Shown here in pieces: positions 1 through 7,239 of a DNA stretch of 10,163 bases (within the stretch, counting starts at the first letter, position 1; each line of letters opens with the position of its first letter). The notes under the pieces are model-generated. The model was not told the DNA's origin and did no database searches. It was given only the letters and a program-made list of their open reading frames with translations. The position numbers and the translations under genes are program-made. Source of the DNA: Euperipatoides rowelli (Eukaryota > Onychophora > Udeonychophora > Euonychophora > Peripatopsidae); assembly GCA_003024985.2 (NCBI GenBank), contig PXIH01S0048265.1. One strand, 5' to 3'.

Positions 1-10
1 TTATACTGAA

Positions 11-165
11 TTTTGTTGTAATGAGAATATTTTAACCTTGATCTTATAAGAAATCTGCAGGGCATAAAATATTTTTTTTTCTACTGAAATTTTCATTATA
101 ATGGTTTTTGTTGTAAAGAGCTTTTACCTGTATTAAAAAATCTGCAATATAAAAAATATTGTACT
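11..165. repeat. Diverged tandem duplication, about 90 bp
   Basis: TTTTGTTGTAATGAG at 11-25 recurs as TTTTGTTGTAAAGAG at 106-120, and AAATCTGCA at 52 recurs near 138, each followed by an ATAAAATATT-like stretch. The two copies differ by small indels. The sequence is AT-rich, so only the ordered pair of matches argues for a true duplication. Confidence 0.45.
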
Positions 166-660
166 ATTTGAAACAGGGGAAGTTTTTCTTGAATTTCCTT
201 TTTTTTTTGTATGATTATTTGATATTGGGCAATTTATATTTTGAGTCCAATTGAAAATATTGTATCATTTATTGATGATTAAGTTTCCATATTATTGTAT
301 GTTTTTGTTAAGTTTTTCTTCCTTGCAAATAAAGTTTATTTTTAAAGGCCAAATCCCTTTAAAATAATTTGATGAAATGAGTTTATAAATACATAAATCT
401 ATAGGAAACTATTTGAACGGAAATTATTTAAAATAAAGTCTTTTTTTTTTAATTGAAGGGAATTTATATTATTCAAACATAATTTATTAATTAAGAAAAC
501 TGTTTTAACAAAGTTGAATTTAATGGTCTCTTTCAATTTTCTCATAAACATAATTTACAGATTCATAACCTCTCTTAATATATAAATTCAGTTATTCATA
601 TAAATAGTTAACAGAGATTAAATGACTATTCTCAAAAAATTTTAAACAGTTTAACTTCCA
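166..660. other. AT-rich spacer without recognisable genes
   Basis: Long T and A runs (for example 200-209 and 441-450), stop codons in all frames, and no domain-like translation on either strand. One of the T runs could be the minus-strand poly(A) tail of the LINE, but no target duplication was found to confirm this. Confidence 0.6.
328..333 (+). promoter_or_regulatory. Possible poly(A) signal
   Basis: AATAAA on the plus strand is followed by a T-rich stretch (GTTTATTTTT). It could end the 3' UTR of a plus-strand gene lying before the window, but no coding sequence upstream supports that, and chance occurrence is likely in AT-rich DNA. Confidence 0.2.
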
Positions 661-888
661 AATGGCATGTAAACAAGCCTGACGAAAGGGGGAAGACAGC
701 AGGGGCAACTCTTTACTAAGGCCTGTGGTGACTCAAGGTGCCCGTAGGCCCAGCCAAGGTAAAAAAAAACGTCCACACAACTAAAAAAAAAAAAAAATTA
801 TCTATTTTTACGAACAAGGGGCCCATAAAATTGTTTGCCCTATGGCACCATAGAGGTCTTGATGCCGCTGATATATGTAAACATAGAA
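661..888 (-). other. GC-richer block, probable LINE 3' UTR
   Basis: Base composition changes sharply against the flanks: the stretch at 680-760 includes GAAAGGGGGAAGACAGCAGG and GTAGGCCCAGCCAAGG. It directly follows the decayed ORF2 end on the minus strand and has no convincing coding potential; the open frame at 738-941 is low-complexity and lysine-rich. Being part of the LINE's 3' UTR is the simplest reading, but an independent short repeat is possible. Confidence 0.45.
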
Positions 889-1260
889 TTATCAAAACTT
901 CAACAGCTTCTTTTTCAAAGAAACTTTCAAAAACATTTTAGGTACTTTTTGGCATATATTTCAATGGCATCTGTACTTCCAAATTGCATAGAAGATTAAT
1001 ATAACCTTTAGCCTTCTTTCTTTTTTCACTTCTAAAATGTTGAGATTTCTCATTTTGATTACTTGTCCTGCTTGTAAAGCAAGCTCCAGTTTCCGATTCG
1101 CTAGAAAAGGCTCTACTGCACTACAACAATTGAATAAATGATCCTGGTCCTCTAGTTGCACATTACCTAAGGGACAAGCAATATATATCTCTCTATTCTA
1201 GTTAACATTTGCTGCATAAAGAGTAAATTATTCTGAAGCTTAAGCAAAAATTGTAAAGGT
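889..1260 (-). pseudogene. LINE ORF2 C-terminal Cys/His region
   Basis: The C-terminal end of ORF2 reads ACPLGNVQLEDQDHLFNC and ends in FYAIWKYRCH. This fits the CPxC...E..HLF..C zinc-finger-like region that follows the reverse transcriptase in many LINEs; here the second Cys of the first pair is Gly. Upstream, one frame reads LLKLQNNLLFMQQ, so at least one frameshift separates it from the Cys/His box. A TAG at 1198-1200 and a TGA at 961-963 interrupt it, after which NICQKVPKMF continues in frame to tandem stops at 889-894, the likely ancestral end of ORF2. It is probably needed for RNA binding in live relatives; here it is only a fossil. Confidence 0.75.
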
Positions 1261-1859
1261 TCTCATAAGTACTGAGACATCTAGCATATGTTAGATTGCT
1301 ATCTCTGCTTCAATTTCTTTTTCTATCATTTATGCAGACCAAACTAATTTGCCTATATCTACATTTATTATTTACGCCTTCTGCTTTAGGACCAAATAGA
1401 CCTCTAACCAGTAATTAATTATATCTTTAGAATCTTGATTAATTGCAAGAACCTCTCCAATTGCTGAATGTCTTCAAAACTATTAATCAGAAACTTTAAT
1501 GTAGTTATAAGCCCTAGTAAAACCAAATCAATGATTCCTATTCCTCCTCTGAATATTGGCACAACAGTTCTTTCCTAGGCTACTAACTTAAACTTACTAT
1601 ACATCCATTTCTGGATCAGCTTAGCCCAATCATTTTGATCTTTTTGCATGAACTTGATGAAAGAAAGAAAAAACACCCACCTCGAAATTAGCAATTTATT
1701 GACTACCTCTTTTTTATCGTGCTAATTCATCCACTTTTTTTTGCCTAATCAAGAGCTTTTGCTTTATTGGGTCCCTAATATGTGCAAACAGATATTTCTT
1801 ATCTCCCTTCACTAACCTATGAAAATCAATTCCAAGAATTTTGCCAGGCTTCTCTTTTA

Positions 1860-3379
1860 AAATCACCATCTTTTACACATTGACCTTTAATGATGTCTGT
1901 ATATATATTACTTCTCTAAGTTCACCTTACTTCCAGTTACTAACTCAAATTCTTTGAGCTTTTTTTTTTCACTTTCCTGATCTCATCTTCCAATCTGACC
2001 ATAAGAGAAATGTCATCAATATAAATATTCACCTTGACCTGTCCACAATCCCCCTTATTCTTAAACCCTTAATTTGTGAATTCACGATTTCTGATTTCCT
2101 TCATATATATTCCATATAAAAAAGAACTAAGTGGAGTACCTTGTAACACACTAGCCTCTAAACTAACCATTTCTGAGGTAAAATTGTTAATTCTTACTGC
2201 TTCTGTTTTAATACTCACAATATTAATGACAGTCCTTACTGTTATGTTCATCCCACAATATTTAACAAGAATATTAGATACATAGGCAGCATTTAAAGTC
2301 GAAAAAGCTTTATAAATGTCTAGCTTTAATAAAAAGGCTGAATCATTGTCAGAATATTTTGCCAAAACTAAACTGATATAATGCAAGAACAGTGTTTTCT
2401 GAATAGAATGGCCTTTCACACCAACCATTACTGTTAGCAACATATGAATCACCCCTTCTGTAAGCCTGTTCAAGCAAAGTCTGGACATAATTTACACCTC
2501 ATTATTCATTAAGGCTATTGGCCTTAAATCCTCTAGGTCATGCATAACTTTTTGAGCCTTTACTATTGGGATAATAACAGCCTGATTGATTCCTAATAAA
2601 CCTTCCCTGTCTATTTGATGACACAATTGCACTTCATTAACAAAGTCTAGCAATAAAGTCCTTTGGATCCTTTTAAGATTCCGATATAGGGTCCCTGGAC
2701 AGCCGTCTGGCCCTGGTGATGCCATTGTTAAACATGAATTTATCACTTGATCTATTTCATCTCCAGAAAACTTATCACTGAGACCCCTGAGCTCATCTTC
2801 TTGCAACTCTAAAAAGGTCTTTGATTTCCAGAATAGGTACTTTTTCCCACTTTCTCTCAGAAGTGGGTAAACATGACCTCTCAAACTAATTCTTGGGTTT
2901 TCCAAATCACAGAGAAAACTTAAATACAAGGCCACCATCTCCTTGTCTCCTTTTATGACCTCTTTATGTTTTAGTACATGTATAGTCTTCCTACTTTTCC
3001 TTGTTATCAGTCTTCTAATGATCATAAATGAACTTCTCTTTTTTAAATCAATATCCACTCTTTTTAACTTCATGTAAAGTTTCTTTCTTTGGATTAGTTC
3101 CAATTTCCTAATCTGCTCATCAATACAAGAGATAAGCTTCCTATTCTTATTCTTATTGTTAATGGGATTATTAATAATATCTTCAAGTCTGGAAGCTTTA
3201 ACTAAGTTACAGTCATTTAAGGTATTTTCCTTACTCAGAACATACTTCACACACATTCGATACATATCAGCTTTGAGGATCTCCCATTTCAAAAATGCAT
3301 CAAGGCCCAAATTCTTAATTCTGCAAACCAAGACTTCTATATGATTGCTTAGTAGCTCTTTCCACTCTATGTTATCCAA
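1860..3379 (-). pseudogene. LINE ORF2 reverse transcriptase domain (broken)
   Basis: This segment covers the linker and reverse transcriptase fingers and palm. Blocks seen, 5' to 3' on the minus strand: SPGPDG at 2702-2719; VIIPIVKAQ then LRPIALMNN ending at 2495; NRLTEGV and GVKGHSIQ after the TAA at 2492-2494; motif A LKLDIYKAF with its catalytic Asp at 2318-2320; motif B LQGTPLSSFLYGIY (family RQGCPLSPLLF-like); motif C YIDD at 2012-2023, a variant of YADD; and FELVTGSKVNLEK after a one-base shift at the T run 1960-1969. Both catalytic regions are therefore recognisable, but three TAA codons and the shift prevent a continuous product. The stretch between the endonuclease and SPGPDG is a lysine-rich linker typical of LINE ORF2. 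Confidence 0.92.
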
Positions 3380-4167
3380 AACCGAACAAGCTTCTTAAAC
3401 TGATAAGAAGAAGTTTCATTGTTCAACATCAACGTACACTTAACCATAAAATGATCCAAGTTCGGAACATATTTCAAACGATATTCTATCTTTTGGAGTC
3501 CTTTGACATTAACTACAATTCTATCAAGCCTTCTCTGACTGTCTGCATCCATTCTAGTGACTAAGTCCTGTCTATTTACTTCTACTGCCATATCTTTAAA
3601 TCTGTTCTCTTTAAAAAACATATATTTTTGCCATGCCTCCCAAGCCATATCCCAATCACCTCCAATTATGACATCACCATCAATTTTATATATTGCTGAC
3701 TGCAATTTCTTTTAGAAGTACATTTTTTGCCTGTCGATGTTAGGAACATGTATGTTGAAAATATTATTATCCAACCCACATTCTATTTTAACCATACAAA
3801 TGTGCATATTTATTATCTGAAAATGAATCTGCTGCACAGGAAACAATTTTTTTCTGATTGCAATCATTAATACTTGTCTTGATTTTACATTTATGGGCTC
3901 AAAAATATAATATAAGTGTTGTATCCTATACCATACGAATGTTTTTGACTTACTAAGCTTAGTTTCCTGAACTAGTATAATGTCCAGCTTTTGTCTGACA
4001 ATATATTTGGCTTTAAGAATATAATTTGGATAATTATTATCCCTCTGAGGTTTATTGTAACTATAGACATAGTATTGATAATTATTTGATTTGTAATGGG
4101 GAGAAAGGATTACTAGTTTCCACACAACCTTTCCACTCCGGTTTTCCTTTATTTTTAGGCTTTCCAT
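3367..4167 (-). pseudogene. LINE ORF2 N-terminal APE-type endonuclease domain
   Basis: This is the endonuclease/exonuclease/phosphatase-fold domain that nicks target DNA. Visible motifs, in order: YSYN (N-terminal Asn region), DIILVQET with the catalytic Glu, NIHVPN (family usually N-x-Y-x-P-N), IIGGDWD (family GGDFN, so Asn is now Asp), RRLDRI, and LDHFMV with the final catalytic Asp-His pair. All major blocks are present in the right order and spacing. A single TAA at 3712-3714 splits the domain into two same-frame halves (3712-4167 and 3367-3705), and the frame is lost by 3367-3380, just after FKKLVRFW. The GGDWD change may reduce activity even without the stop. Motif roles come from known AP-endonuclease-type LINE proteins. 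Confidence 0.88.
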
Positions 4168-5693
4168 TCATTTCTGACATGCACATTCACAACACTCTCC
4201 AAAGAATTTGTTTTTCTCAGAACAGCAGCCTTAATTTTTTGCTTTATGGAGAAGGACTGATAGTCCATGCCTTCTTTCTCAATATCATTGTCTTGTTGAC
4301 CACGTTACACATCAGAAATACTAGGCTTCTCATGCTATTTTAGCATAGATGACGAGTAACCTTCTTGTTCCTTTACCGGCACAACATTGGCAGATTTCAT
4401 TAACATTCTGTTGTCCTAAGACTTTGTTAACTCAGCACCATAATCATTCTTGTGTGAATTAAGATTTTGTTCTATAATTGACATAACAAGTTGCTCATTG
4501 TATACAGGTCTATTTTCCTACCCTCGATGTCTTGCATCTCTCCATCTATTGGGGACTTAATCTCATCCGTCGACCCCTGGCCCCTAAATTTTCATCATAT
4601 CCAAAGCCATGTTCAAATTTGCATTGTGTTCATTTTGCCTAGCTGCACTAGCATAATTCAATCCTTCAGAGAATGCCAGACACGCCAGACTGACATGACA
4701 CGAATGCATTTTATCATCCATCACCTTAAATTCTTTGCAATATTTAAATTCAGACTCACGTCTAACATGCCCTAAGCGATTACAATTCAGGCACATTGGT
4801 CTTCTACCTTTGAGCATGATCAAACCTCTATACCCATCGATTTCAATAAAATGTGGTATTTGTTCTATTTCAGTGTGGCCTTCTATAGTCGAGGAGCAAA
4901 CAATCAAAACATATTTTCTCCCTCAAATCAGACTTTTCAGGAAACAGCAAAAATGTATTTCTTCAGTTATACATTTGTTAGAATTACAATTTTTTCTACA
5001 TATTTATGTTCTCATTTTTGTATTGTAAAACAGTCATTCATATTATTATTTTATTTGAGTTTAAAATTTGGAGAAAACATGTTTTGATTGTTTGCTCCTC
5101 AGTTCCCTCTATTTCATAAGTATTTGTATTTGCATAAACTCCACTACCCAACATCATTCTGCTTTTTTTAAACACACTAATATTAAAATAATTAGCAGCA
5201 AAAGTATCTTACCTTACTGTGATCCACATCACTGGGGATCCAATGACCCTTGTTTTATGAGTTTTATATTGCAAACCCCATTTCAGAAAAATAAAAAATG
5301 CATTTCCTACTTCTGCATTAATTTGACACTAATTCTGAATGCTCCTTTGTTGCAAACTCTATGCCAAGATACCTATTGTTCTTGGGTTGATAAACAACTG
5401 TGATTAAGTTTAGCTCAATTATTTCTGCAGCTCTTCAAACATTTGAATCTGGTTGACTGAAGCTTCCTCATCTGGACTGAATGTTGTAAACAATACCCTC
5501 TTGTCAGTCATTACCTTTTCATTTTTTTTGCTCAATACCTTATCGAGTTGGCCAGCTTATCTAATCAAATGTTAAAAGCTTCACTCCCAAAATCAACACT
5601 ACATCTCCATTTTAATAAGTTTTTAACGAATTGCTCTAAGGTTAAATCATTTTTCTCCAGAAAACTCTGCAACAAGACTGCATCAGATGCCAT
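4155..5693 (-). pseudogene. LINE ORF1 remnant (zinc-knuckle nucleic-acid-binding protein)
   Basis: ORF1 of the LINE would coat the element RNA in a ribonucleoprotein particle. The chosen start, ATG at 5691-5693, has a good eukaryotic context (A at -3, G at +4) and begins MASDAVLLQSFLEK. In-frame stops follow at once (TGA at 5565-5567), and sequence continues in shifted frames (VLFTTFSPDEEAS, then RYLGIEFATKEHSE). The best segment, 4584-4907, holds CLNCNRLGH, a CCHC knuckle whose last Cys is now Ser (VRRES); a following knuckle-like Cys appears replaced by Phe (YCKEF). A TAG at 4584-4586 and further stops break the tail, which still reads KQKIKAAVLRKTNSLES before ending at TAA 4155-4157. A 211-bp DNA element interrupts it at 4890-5100. 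The family role is established; the reconstruction by eye across frames is inference. Confidence 0.82.
4890..5100. mobile_element. 211-bp MITE-like DNA element nested in LINE ORF1
   Basis: Two inverted copies of a roughly 31-bp sequence beginning GAGGAGCAAACAATCAAAAC bound this segment (4891-4921 on plus; 5070-5100 on minus), differing at one base (A versus G at position 23). The interior is AT-rich with no coding capacity, as expected for a miniature inverted-repeat element moved by a transposase encoded elsewhere. Read on the minus strand, the flanks are ACT on both sides (AGT on plus at 4887-4889 and 5101-5103), a plausible 3-bp target duplication. Removing the element and one ACT joins the ORF1 frame as IEGT to IEGHTEIEQ. 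One end carries an extra C/G base, so the exact border is uncertain by one base. A 3-bp duplication is compatible with PIF/Harbinger-type and some other superfamilies; I do not assign it. Confidence 0.88.
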
Positions 5694-5924
5694 CTTGCCC
5701 AAGACTATATAGTTTTCTCCTTTTTACATGGTGTTTTTATAATTTTTATTTCACTATACCAATCAAATCAAGATTTTTTAGTAAATATCAATTCTATTTT
5801 CATGTGGGCAAACATTTATTTTATAAATGATAAGTTGAATAAACTCACATCTTTTGCATCACACAAATATAGTATAATGATGATTGTAGGGTGAAAATCT
5901 AGTTTCTCCACCACATCCAGTTCC
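5694..5924 (-). other. Possible LINE 5' UTR / spacer
   Basis: AT-rich sequence upstream of the ORF1 start, without an open frame. On the minus strand it would be the LINE 5' UTR; its upper border may coincide with the tandem repeat beginning near 5925. No promoter motif is evident. Confidence 0.35.
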
Positions 5925-6040
5925 TGTATTGGTCACTACTGGTCATGCTCATTTGGTCACTTCCTGTCTCTTAAAGGTTTAAGGATTTTTAATGCCTATA
6001 TATGTGTAGCTGATGTCACTTGTGTATACTCCACAAATCT

Positions 6041-6053
6041 AGGTCAAAGGTCA
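6041..6053 (+). promoter_or_regulatory. Perfect DR1 nuclear-receptor-type motif (repeat unit 1)
   Basis: The bases AGGTCAAAGGTCA are two AGGTCA half-sites spaced by one base, the consensus DR1 site bound by RXR, HNF4 and COUP-TF type receptors in animals. It is embedded in a tandem repeat, so use as a real regulatory site is only a possibility. A further AGGTCA half-site lies about 30 bases downstream, at 6071-6076. Confidence 0.35.
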
Positions 6054-6198
6054 CTTCTAGTCCAGCACAGTAGGTCACTTCATGGTGCTGTAAATGCAAG
6101 ATGACTGACTTCCTGATCCTGATTTATAAAGTTATAGGAGGATTTTAGTCTTACAATTTCAATTGTGACATCACTTCTGGTGTAAAGTGTGTCAACCT

Positions 6199-6211
6199 AA
6201 GTCAAAGGTCA
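6199..6211 (+). promoter_or_regulatory. Near-DR1 motif (repeat unit 2)
   Basis: The bases AAGTCAAAGGTCA differ from a perfect DR1 by one base in the first half-site. This is the equivalent position in the next tandem unit. Confidence 0.28.
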
Positions 6212-6333
6212 CTTCCTGCTGCATAAAATCTAATATGGCTGACTTCCTGTTCCTTTACTTAAATATATAGATGGTGTTTAATCTTACACTTATGATATTA
6301 TGACATCAATTCTGGTGCATACTGCACCATTCT

Positions 6334-6346
6334 AGGTCAAAGGTCA
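6334..6346 (+). promoter_or_regulatory. Perfect DR1 nuclear-receptor-type motif (repeat unit 3)
   Basis: The bases AGGTCAAAGGTCA form a perfect one-base-spaced direct repeat, followed within ten bases by another TGGTCA half-site. It is about 1.9 kb beyond the stop side of the receptor gene at 7240-8256, so any regulatory link is speculative. Confidence 0.35.
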
Positions 6347-6385
6347 CCTCTGGTCAAAGTTTAAAGATGGTGGCACTTCTATATT

Positions 6386-7239
6386 GTAGTTTGACATTGC
6401 CCTTCAAAATTCACATACATATTACATTCATCCAAGCAAAGACATTGTTCATCCTATGCAATTGGTTGTGTAACCATCACAATAGGTTAAGTGACCAGTT
6501 GCTAGGAGACTCTAATGACATTTATAAACCTTTAGCAAATGCTAAAAGGTCTATAAACCACAAGTAATATCTATTACATATAACTTTTTAAGCCTAATTA
6601 CTCATCAAGTAATAATAATATTCTGCATTGCAGCATTTTTCAGTTTTGCCAAAGATAGAACAAGTGTTGTTAGAATGATTAAAATAAGTTTGGACTATTG
6701 GTTTTCTATAAACAAAATAATGTTGAAATATAAATGAACTTATCGAATACTTTAAGTCAAAATATTGCAGACATTTCTTTAAACTACTTAAGATTTCCCC
6801 TATGGGGACAATGCCTTGAGCATAGGAAACCAGAAGTTAGGCTGAATCACAAGATCCTTGTTCGGCAGCCAACAACCCAAAACTTTTTTTTTTTCTGAAT
6901 AAATTTTACAAGGAATTTTAATTCAACAAGAATATGAAGTAAAGATCTTGACCTGAGGAAAGCTAAAAAAAATAATAAAAAATTGTAAATTATGGCAAAT
7001 ATACTATATGTAAAATAAAGCGAGGTATAAATAGTATTTCTTTTAAAATCACATATATTGTTATTCAAAATAAAAACATACCATTTATATATTTATCTTA
7101 ATACAAATAAAATTGAAGTGAACAAAATTTTAAATATCAGTTATATATCCAATTAACTATACAAAACAAGGTTTACATGCAAATTTCAAAAATTAGAATT
7201 ATAATAAAACATACCAATAAACAGATTATATAAATTTAG
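6386..7239. other. Spacer with a GC-richer block and small hairpin
   Basis: There is no supported gene. The open frame at 6367-6567 shows no domain and overlaps the fading tandem repeat. A short stem pairs ACCTTTAGCA (6528-6537) with TGCTAAAAGGT (6540-6550). At 6790-6885 composition rises and includes TCCCC-TAT-GGGGA (6796-6808) and GATCCTTGTTCGGCAGCC, which looks like a fragment of some interspersed repeat or exon but matches nothing I can name. The remainder to the receptor stop codon is AT-rich, probably including its 3' UTR. Confidence 0.5.
6917..6922 (-). promoter_or_regulatory. Possible variant poly(A) signal for the receptor gene
   Basis: ATTAAA occurs on the minus strand about 320 bases past the receptor stop codon. 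No AATAAA was seen on that strand between here and the stop. In such AT-rich DNA this six-base match is weak evidence. Confidence 0.2.

Larger units (their letters stand above)
889..4167 (-). pseudogene. LINE ORF2 remnant (endonuclease-reverse transcriptase)
   Basis: ORF2 encodes the enzyme that nicks target DNA and copies the element RNA onto it (target-primed reverse transcription). About 1,090 codons are traceable from ATG 4165-4167 to tandem stops at 889-894. Lesions seen: in-frame TAA at 3712-3714; a frameshift near 3367-3380; in-frame TAA at 2492-2494; in-frame TAA at 2069-2071; a one-base shift at the 10-T run 1960-1969; TAA at 1908-1910; more shifts and stops between about 1260 and 1860; TAG at 1198-1200; TGA at 961-963. 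The same frame continues on both sides of the first, second and third TAA, so these are point nonsense changes within one gene and not separate genes. The copy cannot make the full protein. Confidence 0.9.
889..5693 (-). mobile_element. Degenerate non-LTR retrotransposon (LINE), probably L1/Tx1-like
   Basis: A two-ORF LINE lies on the minus strand, running from an ORF1 start at 5693 to the decayed end of ORF2 at about 889. Domain order is zinc knuckle (ORF1), APE-type endonuclease, reverse transcriptase with a YIDD catalytic box, then a C-terminal Cys/His region. No RNase H domain or LTR is seen. The zinc-knuckle ORF1, the SPGPDG and RPIAL blocks and the C-terminal IWKYRC block suggest the L1/Tx1 side of the LINE tree, but CR1-like membership is not excluded. 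Several stops and frameshifts make it non-autonomous and dead. True ends are not found: the 5' UTR may extend into 5694-5925, and the 3' UTR probably includes the GC-richer block at 660-888. No target-site duplication could be identified. Confidence 0.93.
5925..6385. repeat. Diverged tandem repeat, about 3.5 units of 135-158 bp
   Basis: Unit starts are marked by AGGTCAAAGGTCAC at 6041, AAGTCAAAGGTCAC at 6199 and AGGTCAAAGGTCAC at 6334, giving periods of 158 and 135 bp. Each complete unit then carries a version of ATGGCTGACTTCCTG, a T-rich middle, TGACATCACTTCTGGTG and a closing ACCATTCT-like segment. A partial unit without the clean first motif covers 5925-6040, and the last copy fades after about 6385. 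Copies are clearly related but substituted and indel-bearing, so the array is old. It abuts the presumed 5' side of the LINE. It could be a satellite or the internal repeats of a larger transposable element. Confidence 0.85.

Noticed and set aside
735-760. Resemblance of AAGGTGCCCGTAGGCCC to the SINE-like AAGGTGCCGTGGCC at 9191
   Set aside because: The shared stretch is too short and gapped to claim a common SINE/LINE tail.
738-941. Plus-strand open frame of 67 codons
   Set aside because: Lysine-rich translation of an A run with no domain; it overlaps the LINE 3' side in the opposite direction.
889-4167. An alternative genetic code reading TAA as an amino acid
   Set aside because: Frameshifts, TAG and TGA lesions also break the element, and the intact receptor gene ends at TAA; simple decay is enough.
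5068-5403. Plus-strand open frame of 111 codons, and the overlapping frames at 4735-5087
   Set aside because: They lie antisense to LINE ORF1 and across the MITE border; the minus strand carries the recognisable zinc knuckle.
6847-7068. Minus-strand open frame of 73 codons
   Set aside because: Low-complexity AT-rich translation in the presumed 3' flank of the receptor; no domain and no support.
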